Positions 1-7,672 of a DNA stretch of 64,000 bases are shown in pieces. This DNA is from Myxococcales bacterium UBA1660 (GTDB lineage Bacteria > Myxococcota_A > Polyangia > Polyangiales > Houyiibacteriaceae). A model generated the notes under the pieces. It did not search any database. It had not been told where the DNA came from and worked only from the letters and a program-made list of their open reading frames with translations. The stretch is from the NCBI GenBank assembly GCA_002320815.1, contig DCLA01000079.1:31144-95143 (forward strand). Reading direction: 5' to 3'. The translations under genes and the position numbers were made by a program. The first letter of the stretch is position 1, and the number at the start of each line of letters is the position of its first letter.

Positions 1-501
1 GAGGTCCAGCCCGGCGGCGACGCCGGCTGCAACAACCCCTGGGTCTACGTGGTCGCGATGGACGGGGGCGGGAACGCCTACTGCCTCTACCAGCACCCCA
101 TCGTGGCTCAGTTCCCCCACGCGCCCTGGCTCTTCTTCGACCACGAGACCCAGGAGCTCGGGTACCTGGCCACCGACACGCCGACCCTCTTCCAGGGGCT
201 GGTCGCCAGCGCGCGGGCGGCTGGCGGTCCCGCCGCCGCGGCGTTGCCCCGGCTGACCCGGACCCTGGGCATGCTCGGCGTCGCGGAAGCGGCCGCCGCG
301 CCCCTCGAGCCCCAGCCGGCGACCTGGCTCCCGCCCACCGAGGCCGAGCTCCGGTCCCTGGACGACTACCTCGGCGAGAGCGACGGCGCGGAGATGGAGC
401 GCGGGCTCCTGGCCTACGTGTCTCGACGCGACGACGCGCGCGCCCGGCCGGCCCTGAAGGGTCTCTACGACGCCTGGGGCTGGAGCGCCCCGGGGCTCTG
501 A
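1..501 (+). CDS. SMI1/KNR4 (SUKH)-like protein, 3' portion
   Basis: The frame is open from base 1, so the true start lies outside the window and only the last 166 codons are seen. The stretch 'VVAMDGGGNAYCLY', followed by a beta-rich 'WLFFDHETQELGYLA' and a final helix, matches the SMI1/KNR4 (SUKH) fold, where a conserved Gly-rich turn precedes a strand reporting the residue state. In bacteria this family is used as immunity proteins or as housekeeping binding domains. The C-terminal 60 residues are helical and not recognised. No partner toxin is visible downstream, where a pilus operon begins after about 230 bases, so an immunity role cannot be argued from context. Confidence 0.6.
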   Translation, partial: EVQPGGDAGCNNPWVYVVAMDGGGNAYCLYQHPIVAQFPHAPWLFFDHETQELGYLATDTPTLFQGLVASARAAGGPAAAALPRLTRTLGMLGVAEAAAAPLEPQPATWLPPTEAELRSLDDYLGESDGAEMERGLLAYVSRRDDARARPALKGLYDAWGWSAPGL

Positions 502-637
502 GACTCCAGGGATCGCGACAGGAAGTCACGGCGCGGGGGACTGGGGTCCCCGGCAGATCCGCCGCCGCGGTCCCCAAGGGGTGGGGGCCTCGACGAGATC
601 GTCCGAGGATCCTCCGATCGCGGCGAGATTCTCGGGT

Positions 638-653
638 TGGCACGACCATTGCG
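638..653 (+). promoter_or_regulatory. sigma-54 (-24/-12) promoter of the Tad-like operon
   Basis: TGGCACGACCATTGCG matches the sigma-54 consensus TGGCACG-N4-TTGCW with the invariant GG and GC at the correct 10-base spacing. Transcription would start near 664, giving a leader of about 67 bases before the first pilin at 731. Sigma-54 control of pilin genes is well known in myxobacteria (pilA). An upstream enhancer site for an activator should exist but I cannot pick one out. Confidence 0.8.
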
Positions 654-730
654 CACAGTCCGTACGTGCGCCGTTTCATTTCGGTATCGTCGGGACGCGA
701 GTCTTGCTCGCAATCGGGGGCTTTGGCAGG

Positions 731-949
731 ATGACCACCGTGCTGGAGGGTTCCCGTGAAGAGGTACGCGAGTCGTCGCAGGACGGTCGCTCCCTCGCCA
801 CCGACGAGGCTGGCGTCGCCTACGTCGAGTACATCGTCCTGGTGTTGCTGGTGGGGATCCTGGTCGCCGCCGCCATCATGGCGCTGGGCATCCCGCTCCT
901 CGAGCACTTCCGGATGACCCAGTCGCTCCTGGGAGCACCGATCCCGTGA
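731..949 (+). CDS. Flp-type pilin 1 (class III prepilin)
   Basis: A 72-residue protein with a charged leader ending 'TDEAG', then 'VAYVEYIVLVLLVG'. Cleavage after that Gly gives a mature protein with Glu+5 and Tyr+6, the signature of Flp pilins, followed by one hydrophobic helix. An upstream in-frame ATG at 581 lies before the sigma-54 promoter and would give an uncoded-looking extension, so the ATG at 731 is chosen. It is the first gene of the operon and its stop overlaps the GTG start of the next pilin (GTGA). The mature form is a bare hydrophobic helix plus about 20 residues, typical of Flp subunits. Confidence 0.78.
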   Translation: MTTVLEGSREEVRESSQDGRSLATDEAGVAYVEYIVLVLLVGILVAAAIMALGIPLLEHFRMTQSLLGAPIP

Positions 950-1137
950 AACTCGACCTCGAACGGTTCCGCTCCCCCGAGGAGCTCCTCGACGACGAAG
1001 AAGGTGCCGTCTTCGCCGAGTACGTCGTCATCCTCATCCTGGTGGTGGTGGCCGCGGTGCTCGTCTGGCAGGGCCTCCACGACAGCATCGTGGACGACGC
1101 CAAGGCCGAGTACACCACGTTCGGCTACCCCCCCTGA
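946..1137 (+). CDS. Flp-type pilin 2 (class III prepilin)
   Basis: A 63-residue protein with an acidic leader 'LLDDEEG' followed by 'AVFAEYVVILILVVVAAVLVW'. It again has Glu+5 and Tyr+6 after the predicted cleavage Gly. It starts with GTG overlapping the stop of pilin 1, so the two are translationally coupled. It differs from pilin 1 in its C-terminal tail, which ends 'YTTFGYPP'. Two unlike Flp subunits side by side could make a major/minor pair. Confidence 0.8.
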   Translation: MKLDLERFRSPEELLDDEEGAVFAEYVVILILVVVAAVLVWQGLHDSIVDDAKAEYTTFGYPP

Positions 1138-1148
1138 CATGGAGCCCC

Positions 1149-1703
1149 GTGACCCTCACCACGAGCATCGTGTTCTCCGAGGCCCTGCTGGGGCTCCTGG
1201 TGCTGGCCGCCGCGGTCACGGATCTGCGGACGGGCAAGATCCCCAACTGGCTCACCTTGCCGGCGATGGTGCTGGGGCCGGTCTTCTGGTTCTTCGCCCG
1301 GGGCGACCTGATCGGTCCGGCGGAGAGCGTGATGGGCATGTTCCTCTGTGGGCTGGCGCCCTTCATGGCCTACCGCGCGGGCGGGATGCCGGGCGGCGAC
1401 CTGAAGCTCTTCGTGGCGGTCGGGGCCCTGGTGGGTCCGGTGTACGGCATCGAGGTCCAGTTCTTCACGATGGTGGCCGCGGGGATCTTCGGCATCGGCG
1501 TGTTGATCTATCGCGGCCAGTTCCGCGCCACCTTCGGGCAGGCGTGGATCCGGATGCGGAACAAGATGGTGCCCGAGAAGTGGCGCCGCGAAGTCCCCGA
1601 GGTGGAGCGGCTCAGCGTGCGCATCGGACCCTTCGTGGTCGTCGGCGCGGCGCTGCTGATCGCCGAGCACACCATGCTCTGGAAGGAGGTCCTCGTTGGC
1701 TGA
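1149..1703 (+). CDS. A24-family prepilin peptidase (CpaA/TadV-like)
   Basis: A 184-residue integral membrane aspartyl protease without the methylase domain of PilD, as is usual for Tad systems. The two catalytic aspartates are visible: Asp25 in 'AAVTDLRTGKIPN' and Asp84 in 'GGMPGGDLKLF'. Several hydrophobic segments surround them, with the last at the C-terminus. It should cleave the G|XXXXE leaders of the pilin-like proteins encoded on both sides. It begins 11 bases after pilin 2 and overlaps the start of the TadE-like gene. Confidence 0.85.
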   Translation: MTLTTSIVFSEALLGLLVLAAAVTDLRTGKIPNWLTLPAMVLGPVFWFFARGDLIGPAESVMGMFLCGLAPFMAYRAGGMPGGDLKLFVAVGALVGPVYGIEVQFFTMVAAGIFGIGVLIYRGQFRATFGQAWIRMRNKMVPEKWRREVPEVERLSVRIGPFVVVGAALLIAEHTMLWKEVLVG

Positions 1704-2463
1704 CGTGACCCGACGACGAATGGTCCGCGGCGCGCGGCGCCCGGTACAGGGCGCCATCTACGTGGAGTTCCTGGTCGCTTTCCCGATCATGTTGATGTTC
1801 TTCCTCTGCCTGACGCAGCTCGGCCTGATCTACACGGCCGACGTGGCGGTGGAACACGCGGCCACCCGCGCCGCCCGCGCGGCCGTGGTGGTCCTGCCCG
1901 ACGACCCGGCGGACTACGAGGGGGACCCGGTCAACCGGATCAACCCCGAGGTCTACGAGGCCAGCGGCTTCCCCGGCGCGCTGGGCACCATCCTCGAGGT
2001 CATCGAGGCCCTCACCGCCGACAGCAGCGACCGGATGACGACCATCCGCCGCGCCGCCTGGATCCCGCTCATCGCCATCTCGCCCGGCGAGGTCGCGCTC
2101 ACCGCCGACTTCCGGGTGGACCGCTCCATCGACAGCAGCATGACCGCCATCGGCGCGGGCGCGGTGTACGCCAGCGCCTCCACCGCGGTGACCTTCTACG
2201 ACGAGCCCGGCTCCACCGACATGATCTGGGAGTTCGACCCGCGGCAGGACATCACCACCCGGGTCACCCACCTCTACTACTGCTCGGTGCCCCTGGCGCG
2301 GTCGATCATCTGCAAGAGCCTCGGCGAGGCCGAGGACGACGAGTCGACGCGCGCGGAGCTGAGTCAGACCTCGGGCCGGATCCTGTCCCTCTGGGGGGGC
2401 CGGTTCATCGCGCTGACCGCCGAGAGCACCATGCCCAACCAGGGAGCCGACTATGAGTACTGA
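1696..2463 (+). CDS. TadE-like pseudopilin
   Basis: A 255-residue protein with a basic leader, then 'VQG|AIYVEFLVAFPIMLMFFLCLTQ', a class III prepilin site with Glu+5 and a TadE-type hydrophobic segment. The following 'AVEHAATRAARAAVVV' is the usual TadE helix. The rare TTG start at 1696 is supported by GGAAGGAGGT at 1681-1690 and by overlap with the end of the peptidase gene. TadE-like proteins are minor pilins needed for Flp pilus assembly. The large C-terminal domain is not recognised. Confidence 0.78.
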   Translation: MADVTRRRMVRGARRPVQGAIYVEFLVAFPIMLMFFLCLTQLGLIYTADVAVEHAATRAARAAVVVLPDDPADYEGDPVNRINPEVYEASGFPGALGTILEVIEALTADSSDRMTTIRRAAWIPLIAISPGEVALTADFRVDRSIDSSMTAIGAGAVYASASTAVTFYDEPGSTDMIWEFDPRQDITTRVTHLYYCSVPLARSIICKSLGEAEDDESTRAELSQTSGRILSLWGGRFIALTAESTMPNQGADYEY

Positions 2464-3001
2464 GACGCGCGTCCCCCCTCGTCGCCGGCTCATGCGCCGT
2501 CGGTCCCGCCGTCGGCTCACGGGCGCGGTCTACGCCGAGGCGGTGATGGTCATGGGAACCATGATCATGCTCTTCTTCCTCATCGACTTCGTGCACGAGG
2601 GCTACACCAAGGCCGTGGTGTCGGCGACGGAGACCCGCGGGGCCGGCTGGAGCCGCACCATGGAGCCCTGCCAAGACAACGTCGCCGGGCCCACCCAGCA
2701 GAACCTCGAAGGGAGCTGGGGCGTCGGCTCGCTGACCTCGCTCACCTTCGCCATGGACGCGGTCGAGGCGGTCACCCACCAGCCGCTGCTCGCGCGCTAC
2801 TACGAAGAGCTGACCTTCAAGATGGACCAGTGGCGCTACACCCAGTCGGACAGCGTCACCCGGCCCGACGCCCTGGGGGGTGACGCGCGCTTCGGCCACC
2901 AGATCGTCCTCACCTGCGACGAGAACATCGAGGACATGGAACTCGACGGGCTCCGGTTCGGGATGTGGACGCAGCTCGCCTACGAGATGTCGGGGATCTG
3001 A
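2453..3001 (+). CDS. TadE/TadF-like pseudopilin
   Basis: A 182-residue protein with a strongly basic leader (RRRLMRRRSRRR), then 'LTG|AVYAEAVMVMGTMIMLFFLIDFVHEGY', a second TadE/F-type processing site with Glu+5. It overlaps the preceding gene by 11 bases. The mature domain is mainly helical with two Cys. The family assignment rests on the leader and membrane segment only; the rest is unique. Confidence 0.7.
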   Translation: MSTETRVPPRRRLMRRRSRRRLTGAVYAEAVMVMGTMIMLFFLIDFVHEGYTKAVVSATETRGAGWSRTMEPCQDNVAGPTQQNLEGSWGVGSLTSLTFAMDAVEAVTHQPLLARYYEELTFKMDQWRYTQSDSVTRPDALGGDARFGHQIVLTCDENIEDMELDGLRFGMWTQLAYEMSGI

Positions 3002-3021
3002 GATGAGCGGGAGCCGCACGA

Positions 3022-3987
3022 ATGGCTGAGACGGCCGACATGGCCGTGGTCCCGGTGGAGCCTTCGGGTGACACTGGGCCGGAGTCGTTCGCCCGCGCAT
3101 GGGCGCGGCGGCTCACCCGAGGTCTGGCGATCTGCTTCGTCGGACTCCTGGCGACCATGGTGATCTTCTACCTGCGGATCCGCGGGCAGCTCCACGAGAC
3201 CCTCGGTCCGGTGGGCCCGCAGCTCCAGCAGGCGGGGCTCTTGCAGGACTTGCTCGACCGGGAGCAGCCCATCAGCTCCGACGAGGGGCGCACCCTGGTG
3301 ATCAACGGCCAGCGCTTCACCCTGGGCACCGAGTCCTACGACGCGCCCGTGGGCGACGCCCTGGCCGAGTTCATGACGGCCTGCCCCACCGGCTCCCAGA
3401 TGGGCGAGCCCATGGTCGGTCCGACCCACGGCTACGCCATCTGCGCGCGCGCTCCGGAGGGCTCCGACGAAGACCTCGCGACGCGCATCCAGGCCTTCGG
3501 CGAGACCTCGGACATCGGGCGTCTGGGCCGCATCGAGTACGCCTACGCCGTCGCCGGCGAGACCGGCAAGACCTCCGTGCTCCACCTCTCCTCCACCGAC
3601 GCCCTCGAGCTCGACGAGCTGGTGCCCCTCGGGGGTCGGGACGCCATCGGTAGCGACCCCGCGGACTTCCCGCGCCCGCCGGATGGCGGCCGGGTCCTGC
3701 ACTCCTTCGAGGAGGGGCTGCCCTACGCCTACTACGTCTACGGCCGCTCGGAGAAGAGCGCGGACGAGCTCCGCGCCTGGTACCGGGCCAACGTGGATCA
3801 GACCATCTGGACCGAGCTGGACATCGCCGCCGTCGCCGAGGAGCGCGGCGAGACCGCCAGCGAGGATTCCCTCTTCTTCGCTCGCCGCGAGGACCTCACC
3901 CGCTACGTGGTGGTGGAGCTCCGCGAGCGCCCGCCCCACGAGCTCCGGCCCGGCCGCACGATGGTGGCCATCGCGGAGGCCCAGTGA
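3022..3987 (+). CDS. single-pass membrane protein of the Tad-like operon
   Basis: A 321-residue protein with a cytoplasmic N-terminal segment, one membrane helix at about residues 33-52 and a large extracytoplasmic part. No prepilin cleavage motif is present. Placed between pseudopilin and lipoprotein genes and coupled to the next gene by a GTGA overlap, it is probably a structural or anchoring part of the apparatus. I do not recognise a domain in it. Confidence 0.65.
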   Translation: MAETADMAVVPVEPSGDTGPESFARAWARRLTRGLAICFVGLLATMVIFYLRIRGQLHETLGPVGPQLQQAGLLQDLLDREQPISSDEGRTLVINGQRFTLGTESYDAPVGDALAEFMTACPTGSQMGEPMVGPTHGYAICARAPEGSDEDLATRIQAFGETSDIGRLGRIEYAYAVAGETGKTSVLHLSSTDALELDELVPLGGRDAIGSDPADFPRPPDGGRVLHSFEEGLPYAYYVYGRSEKSADELRAWYRANVDQTIWTELDIAAVAEERGETASEDSLFFARREDLTRYVVVELRERPPHELRPGRTMVAIAEAQ

Positions 3988-4685
3988 GGAAGACCGCGCT
4001 GGTGCTGACCCTGGCCGCGCTCCTGGGCTTCGGCTGCGAGGAGGAGTCCGGGACGGGGATCGCGGGGAACCCGCCGACGGCCTCGCCGGCGTTCGACTCC
4101 GAGAGCGATCCCGGCGGCCGCGATGCGCTGGACGACTACGTGCAGCCCCCGGTGAACATGCCGACCCCCTACCGGCCGCCCCAGCGGAGCTCGGACTCGG
4201 TGGCCGAGGGATCGAGCGGCGGCGGCGGCGGTGGTCGCGATCGGACCACCCGCGCCGAGCGCGAGCGCGAGCGGTTCCAGGCGAACTTCGAGGACGTCTC
4301 GCCCAACGAGATGCTCGGGTTGATCCAGGCCGCCCGCGCGGCGGCGAACGCCGAAGATCCCGGGGACGGATGCGAGCGGATGTTCGCGAGCTTCCAGCCC
4401 TTCATGGAGCGTGGCGGCGCCGACGTGCTGCCCGCCAAGGAGCGCTTCCTTCGCGAGTGCCGGCGGATGCCCGCCGAGCTCGAGGTCTGTCTGAAGGCGC
4501 CTTCGGAGCGCACCGACGAGCAGACCGCGCACTGCCAGCAGCTCATCGGGACCGGAGACATCTTCGGTGACGGCGAGTGGGAGGACGTGGATCCTCCGGC
4601 GAACCGCCGACCGACCCGAGGCCAGCTCGAGCAGGCCCGACAGGCCGAAGCCGAGGCCCAGCGTGCTCAGGAGAGGGTGAGATGA
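3984..4685 (+). CDS. lipoprotein of the Tad-like operon
   Basis: A 233-residue protein beginning 'MRKTALVLTLAALLGFGC', a type II signal with the acylated Cys at 18. It continues with a Pro/Ser/Gly-rich linker including a run of six Gly, then charged helices with four Cys and an Arg/Glu/Ala-rich end. The GTG start overlaps the previous stop and its own stop overlaps the next ATG (ATGA). It may play the role TadD or an outer-membrane pilotin plays elsewhere, but no TPR motif is visible, so the function is unknown. Confidence 0.65.
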   Translation: MRKTALVLTLAALLGFGCEEESGTGIAGNPPTASPAFDSESDPGGRDALDDYVQPPVNMPTPYRPPQRSSDSVAEGSSGGGGGGRDRTTRAERERERFQANFEDVSPNEMLGLIQAARAAANAEDPGDGCERMFASFQPFMERGGADVLPAKERFLRECRRMPAELEVCLKAPSERTDEQTAHCQQLIGTGDIFGDGEWEDVDPPANRRPTRGQLEQARQAEAEAQRAQERVR

Positions 4686-5869
4686 CGATGCAGCTCGTTC
4701 ACGTGATGGAGCCCCCCGAGCCCGGCGACGACCGATCGCCGGGGGCCGTTCTACGCAACGAGAACGGCGCGATGCTCATCGTGGGCATCTTCATGGTCAT
4801 GTTCATCGCCGCGATGCTCTATTACGTCGTGGGCATCGGAGACACGGTGACCTACCGCGAGCGCATGCAGGACGCCGCGGACGCGGGCGCGATGACCGGC
4901 GCGATCTTCATGGCGCGCGGGATGAACATCATCACGCTGATGAACCTGACCCTGGCGTCGGTCTTCGGTGTCCTCATCGCCGCCCAGACCGCCTTCTTCC
5001 TGATCCTCGCGGCGATGGGCAACGCCTCGTCGAAGTGCTCTTTCCCGTGGGGCATCCCCCACTGCATCGCGGCCATCTGCTTCGCGCTGATGCTCCCGGA
5101 GGCCTGCAACAAGATCGACGAAGCCAAGGGCATCGTGGACGACGCCGCCGACGTGACCACCGGGGTCCAGGAGAGCGTCCGGAACAACATGGGCTACGCC
5201 GCCATCGCGGTGGTCGGCAAGCTCGGGATGGACCACTACGATCCGCCGGTCACCATCCCCCTCGGGGCCTACACCCCGATGGATCTCCCGGTGCAGCCGG
5301 ATCCGAGCCCGCCCATCTGCGAGCGGACGATCCTGCCCTGGGAGAAGGGTGGCTTCCCGCTGATGTCGTGGATCTTCACGTCCATGAACTCGCAGGACCT
5401 CGCGGACGACATCGCGGGCTCGTGCGGCTCGAGTTATCTCAATGCCGTGGAAGGGAGCGCGTTCTTCCTCACCTGGGTCTCGTGCTGGATGCAGGAGGGC
5501 CACGCGAGCAACAAGCTCTATCGGGTCAATCCGGACGCGAACCTCGGCGACGAGAACTTCCAGTTCCACACGCTGATGACCGGTGAGCCGCCCTACGGGC
5601 TCGGCGACGAGAACGAGCACACCGAGCGGGTGAGCGTCGGCGCCTGGGACCGCGAGGAAGACGGCGGCGGCTTCTGGGGGACCCTCGCCGAGCTCAGTCG
5701 CTTCTCGGTCGCTCAGGCGGAGTTCCTCTGGGACGACGACGGCGACCGCGAGGACTACCTCTGGGAGCTCAAGTGGCGCGCGCGCTTGCGCCGGTTCCGC
5801 TGCACCCAGGTCAGCGGTCCCTTCGGCTCCATCTGCAGCGACCGCCTCGACAACGCCTTCCTGCACTAG
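4682..5869 (+). CDS. TadG-like protein with prepilin-type leader
   Basis: A 395-residue protein. The ATG at 4682, overlapping the previous stop, is preferred to upstream in-frame ATGs. After 'LRNENG' comes the hydrophobic 'AMLIVGIFMVMFIAAMLYYVVG' and then 'ERMQDAADAGAMTGAIFMARGMN', the layout of TadG-like proteins, whose Asp-Ala-Ala-Asp-Ala-Gly segment follows the membrane helix. Glu+5 is missing, so cleavage may differ from the pilins. Further hydrophobic stretches lie at about 85-140 and several Cys occur in the C-terminal half. It is the last gene of the operon. Confidence 0.68.
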   Translation: MTMQLVHVMEPPEPGDDRSPGAVLRNENGAMLIVGIFMVMFIAAMLYYVVGIGDTVTYRERMQDAADAGAMTGAIFMARGMNIITLMNLTLASVFGVLIAAQTAFFLILAAMGNASSKCSFPWGIPHCIAAICFALMLPEACNKIDEAKGIVDDAADVTTGVQESVRNNMGYAAIAVVGKLGMDHYDPPVTIPLGAYTPMDLPVQPDPSPPICERTILPWEKGGFPLMSWIFTSMNSQDLADDIAGSCGSSYLNAVEGSAFFLTWVSCWMQEGHASNKLYRVNPDANLGDENFQFHTLMTGEPPYGLGDENEHTERVSVGAWDREEDGGGFWGTLAELSRFSVAQAEFLWDDDGDREDYLWELKWRARLRRFRCTQVSGPFGSICSDRLDNAFLH

Positions 5870-6063
5870 CGGGCGGATGAAATGGCGGCCCAAGGCCGCG
5901 GTAGTCGGCCACGGTGTCGCTGACGCGCTCTCGGGGATCCATGGACGCGAGCCTACGGCCGGGGCTCGCCGCCACCACCCTCCGGGGCCCGCTCGGGCCG
6001 CTTCTGTGACGGCTCACGCGGTGGCGGTGGACCCACGGGTGGGGCGAGGTAGGCTCCGCCGCG

Positions 6064-7668
6064 ATGAACGTCACGACCACCACGAGCCGCCAGAGCGCCG
6101 AGAACGAGATCCCCTGCGTCGAGCCGGCCACCGGCCGCTCCCTGGGGACGGTGCCCGTCACCTCGCCCGACGAGGTCCGCCGGATCGTGGCCGCCGCCCG
6201 CGACGCCCAGCCCGTCTGGGCGGCCACCAGCTTCGCGACCCGCCGCTCGGTCCTGCGGCACATCCAGCACGCGCTGCTGACCCGGGCCGACGAGCTCTGT
6301 GACCTCATCGTGCGCGACGCCGGCAAGACCCGCGAGAACGCGATGGTCGGCGAGCTCTGGCCGGTCAGCGAGAAGATCCGCTGGACCCTGAGCCAGGGCG
6401 AGAAGCACCTTCGGCCGGAGAAGGTCTCCTCGGGCCTCTTCGTGCACAAGAAGGCGTCCATCGAGTACGGCCCGCTCGGTGTGGTGGGCATCGTCTGCCC
6501 CTGGAACTACCCGCTGCAGAACATCCTGGGCCCGACGATCCACGCGCTCTTCGCCGGCAACGCCTGCGTCGTGAAACCCAGCGAGCACGTCGCCTGGTCC
6601 GCCGAGCCCATCGCCGCCATCGTCCACGACGCCCTCCGGGCCCACGACCTGCCCACCGAGATCTTCCAGATCGTCCAGGGCTACGCGCCCACCGGGGCCG
6701 CGCTGGTCAGCGGCGGAGTGGACCTCATCGTCTTCACCGGCTCCATGGGCAACGGACGCAAGGTCCTCGCCGAGAGCGCCAAGACGATCACCCCGGTGAT
6801 CCTCGAGCTCGGCGGCAAGGACGCGATGGTCATCCTCGACGACGCCGACATCGAGCACGCCGCGCATACGGCGATCAACGGCTGCTTCATCGCCGCCGGC
6901 CAGAACTGCCTGGCTTCGGAGCGCATCCTGGTCCACCGGGACCTCTACGACCGCTTCGTCGCGCGGGTCACGGAGATCGGCCAGCAGCTCCGGCAGGGGT
7001 CCTCGCTGGAGGAGCGCGTCGACGTGGGCGCGTTGGTGACCCCGCAGCAGCTCGACATCGTGGCCCACCTCGTCGAGGACGCCGTGCAGAAGGGCGCGGA
7101 GGTCCTCGTCGGCGGTCACCGCCTGGACCGCGCGGGGAACTACTTCGCGCCCACCATCCTCGGCGGCTGCACCGAAGACATGCTGATCATGCACGAGGAG
7201 ACCTTCGGTCCCGTGATGTGCATCGCGAAGATCGACGACGACCTCGACGCCGTCCGCTTGGCCAACGCCACCCAGTACGGCCTCGGGGCCACGGTGGTCG
7301 GCAAGGACCGCCGCCGGGCCAAGCGGGTCGCCGACGGCATCGTCAGCGGCAGCGCCTCGGTGAACGACTTCGGCTTCACGTACATGGTCCAGGACCTGCC
7401 CTTCGGCGGCGCCAAGGGCTCGGGCTTCGGTCGGCTCAACGGCCGCGACGGACTCCGGGCCTGCACCAACCCGCGGGCGGTGCTCCAGGATCGGCTCCCC
7501 CTGCCCAGCCTGCCGGCCAAGATGTTCCCCGCCGGCCACGACGACTACGACCTCTACCGCGGCATCATCCGGACCCTCTACGGGCAGGGCGCGCTGGAGC
7601 GGCTCAAGGGCGTGGGGGACCTCGCCTTCACCGTGCGCGCCATGGTCGGCCGCAAGCTCGGACGCTGA
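6064..7668 (+). CDS. NAD(P)-dependent aldehyde dehydrogenase
   Basis: A 534-residue cytoplasmic enzyme oxidising an aldehyde to the acid. Family landmarks are all present: 'PWNYPL' with oxyanion Asn148, 'KPSEH' with Lys171, 'FTGS' at 224-227, 'ELGGKD' with the general base Glu248, and the nucleophile Cys282 in 'GQNCLASERIL'. It ends 4 bases before a GMC oxidoreductase gene, so the pair probably converts an alcohol to a carboxylate via the aldehyde. The substrate is not clear; betaine aldehyde is possible, but the sequence is not a typical BetB. The 194 bases upstream hold no recognisable gene. Confidence 0.88.
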   Translation: MNVTTTTSRQSAENEIPCVEPATGRSLGTVPVTSPDEVRRIVAAARDAQPVWAATSFATRRSVLRHIQHALLTRADELCDLIVRDAGKTRENAMVGELWPVSEKIRWTLSQGEKHLRPEKVSSGLFVHKKASIEYGPLGVVGIVCPWNYPLQNILGPTIHALFAGNACVVKPSEHVAWSAEPIAAIVHDALRAHDLPTEIFQIVQGYAPTGAALVSGGVDLIVFTGSMGNGRKVLAESAKTITPVILELGGKDAMVILDDADIEHAAHTAINGCFIAAGQNCLASERILVHRDLYDRFVARVTEIGQQLRQGSSLEERVDVGALVTPQQLDIVAHLVEDAVQKGAEVLVGGHRLDRAGNYFAPTILGGCTEDMLIMHEETFGPVMCIAKIDDDLDAVRLANATQYGLGATVVGKDRRRAKRVADGIVSGSASVNDFGFTYMVQDLPFGGAKGSGFGRLNGRDGLRACTNPRAVLQDRLPLPSLPAKMFPAGHDDYDLYRGIIRTLYGQGALERLKGVGDLAFTVRAMVGRKLGR

Positions 7669-7672
7669 ACCG

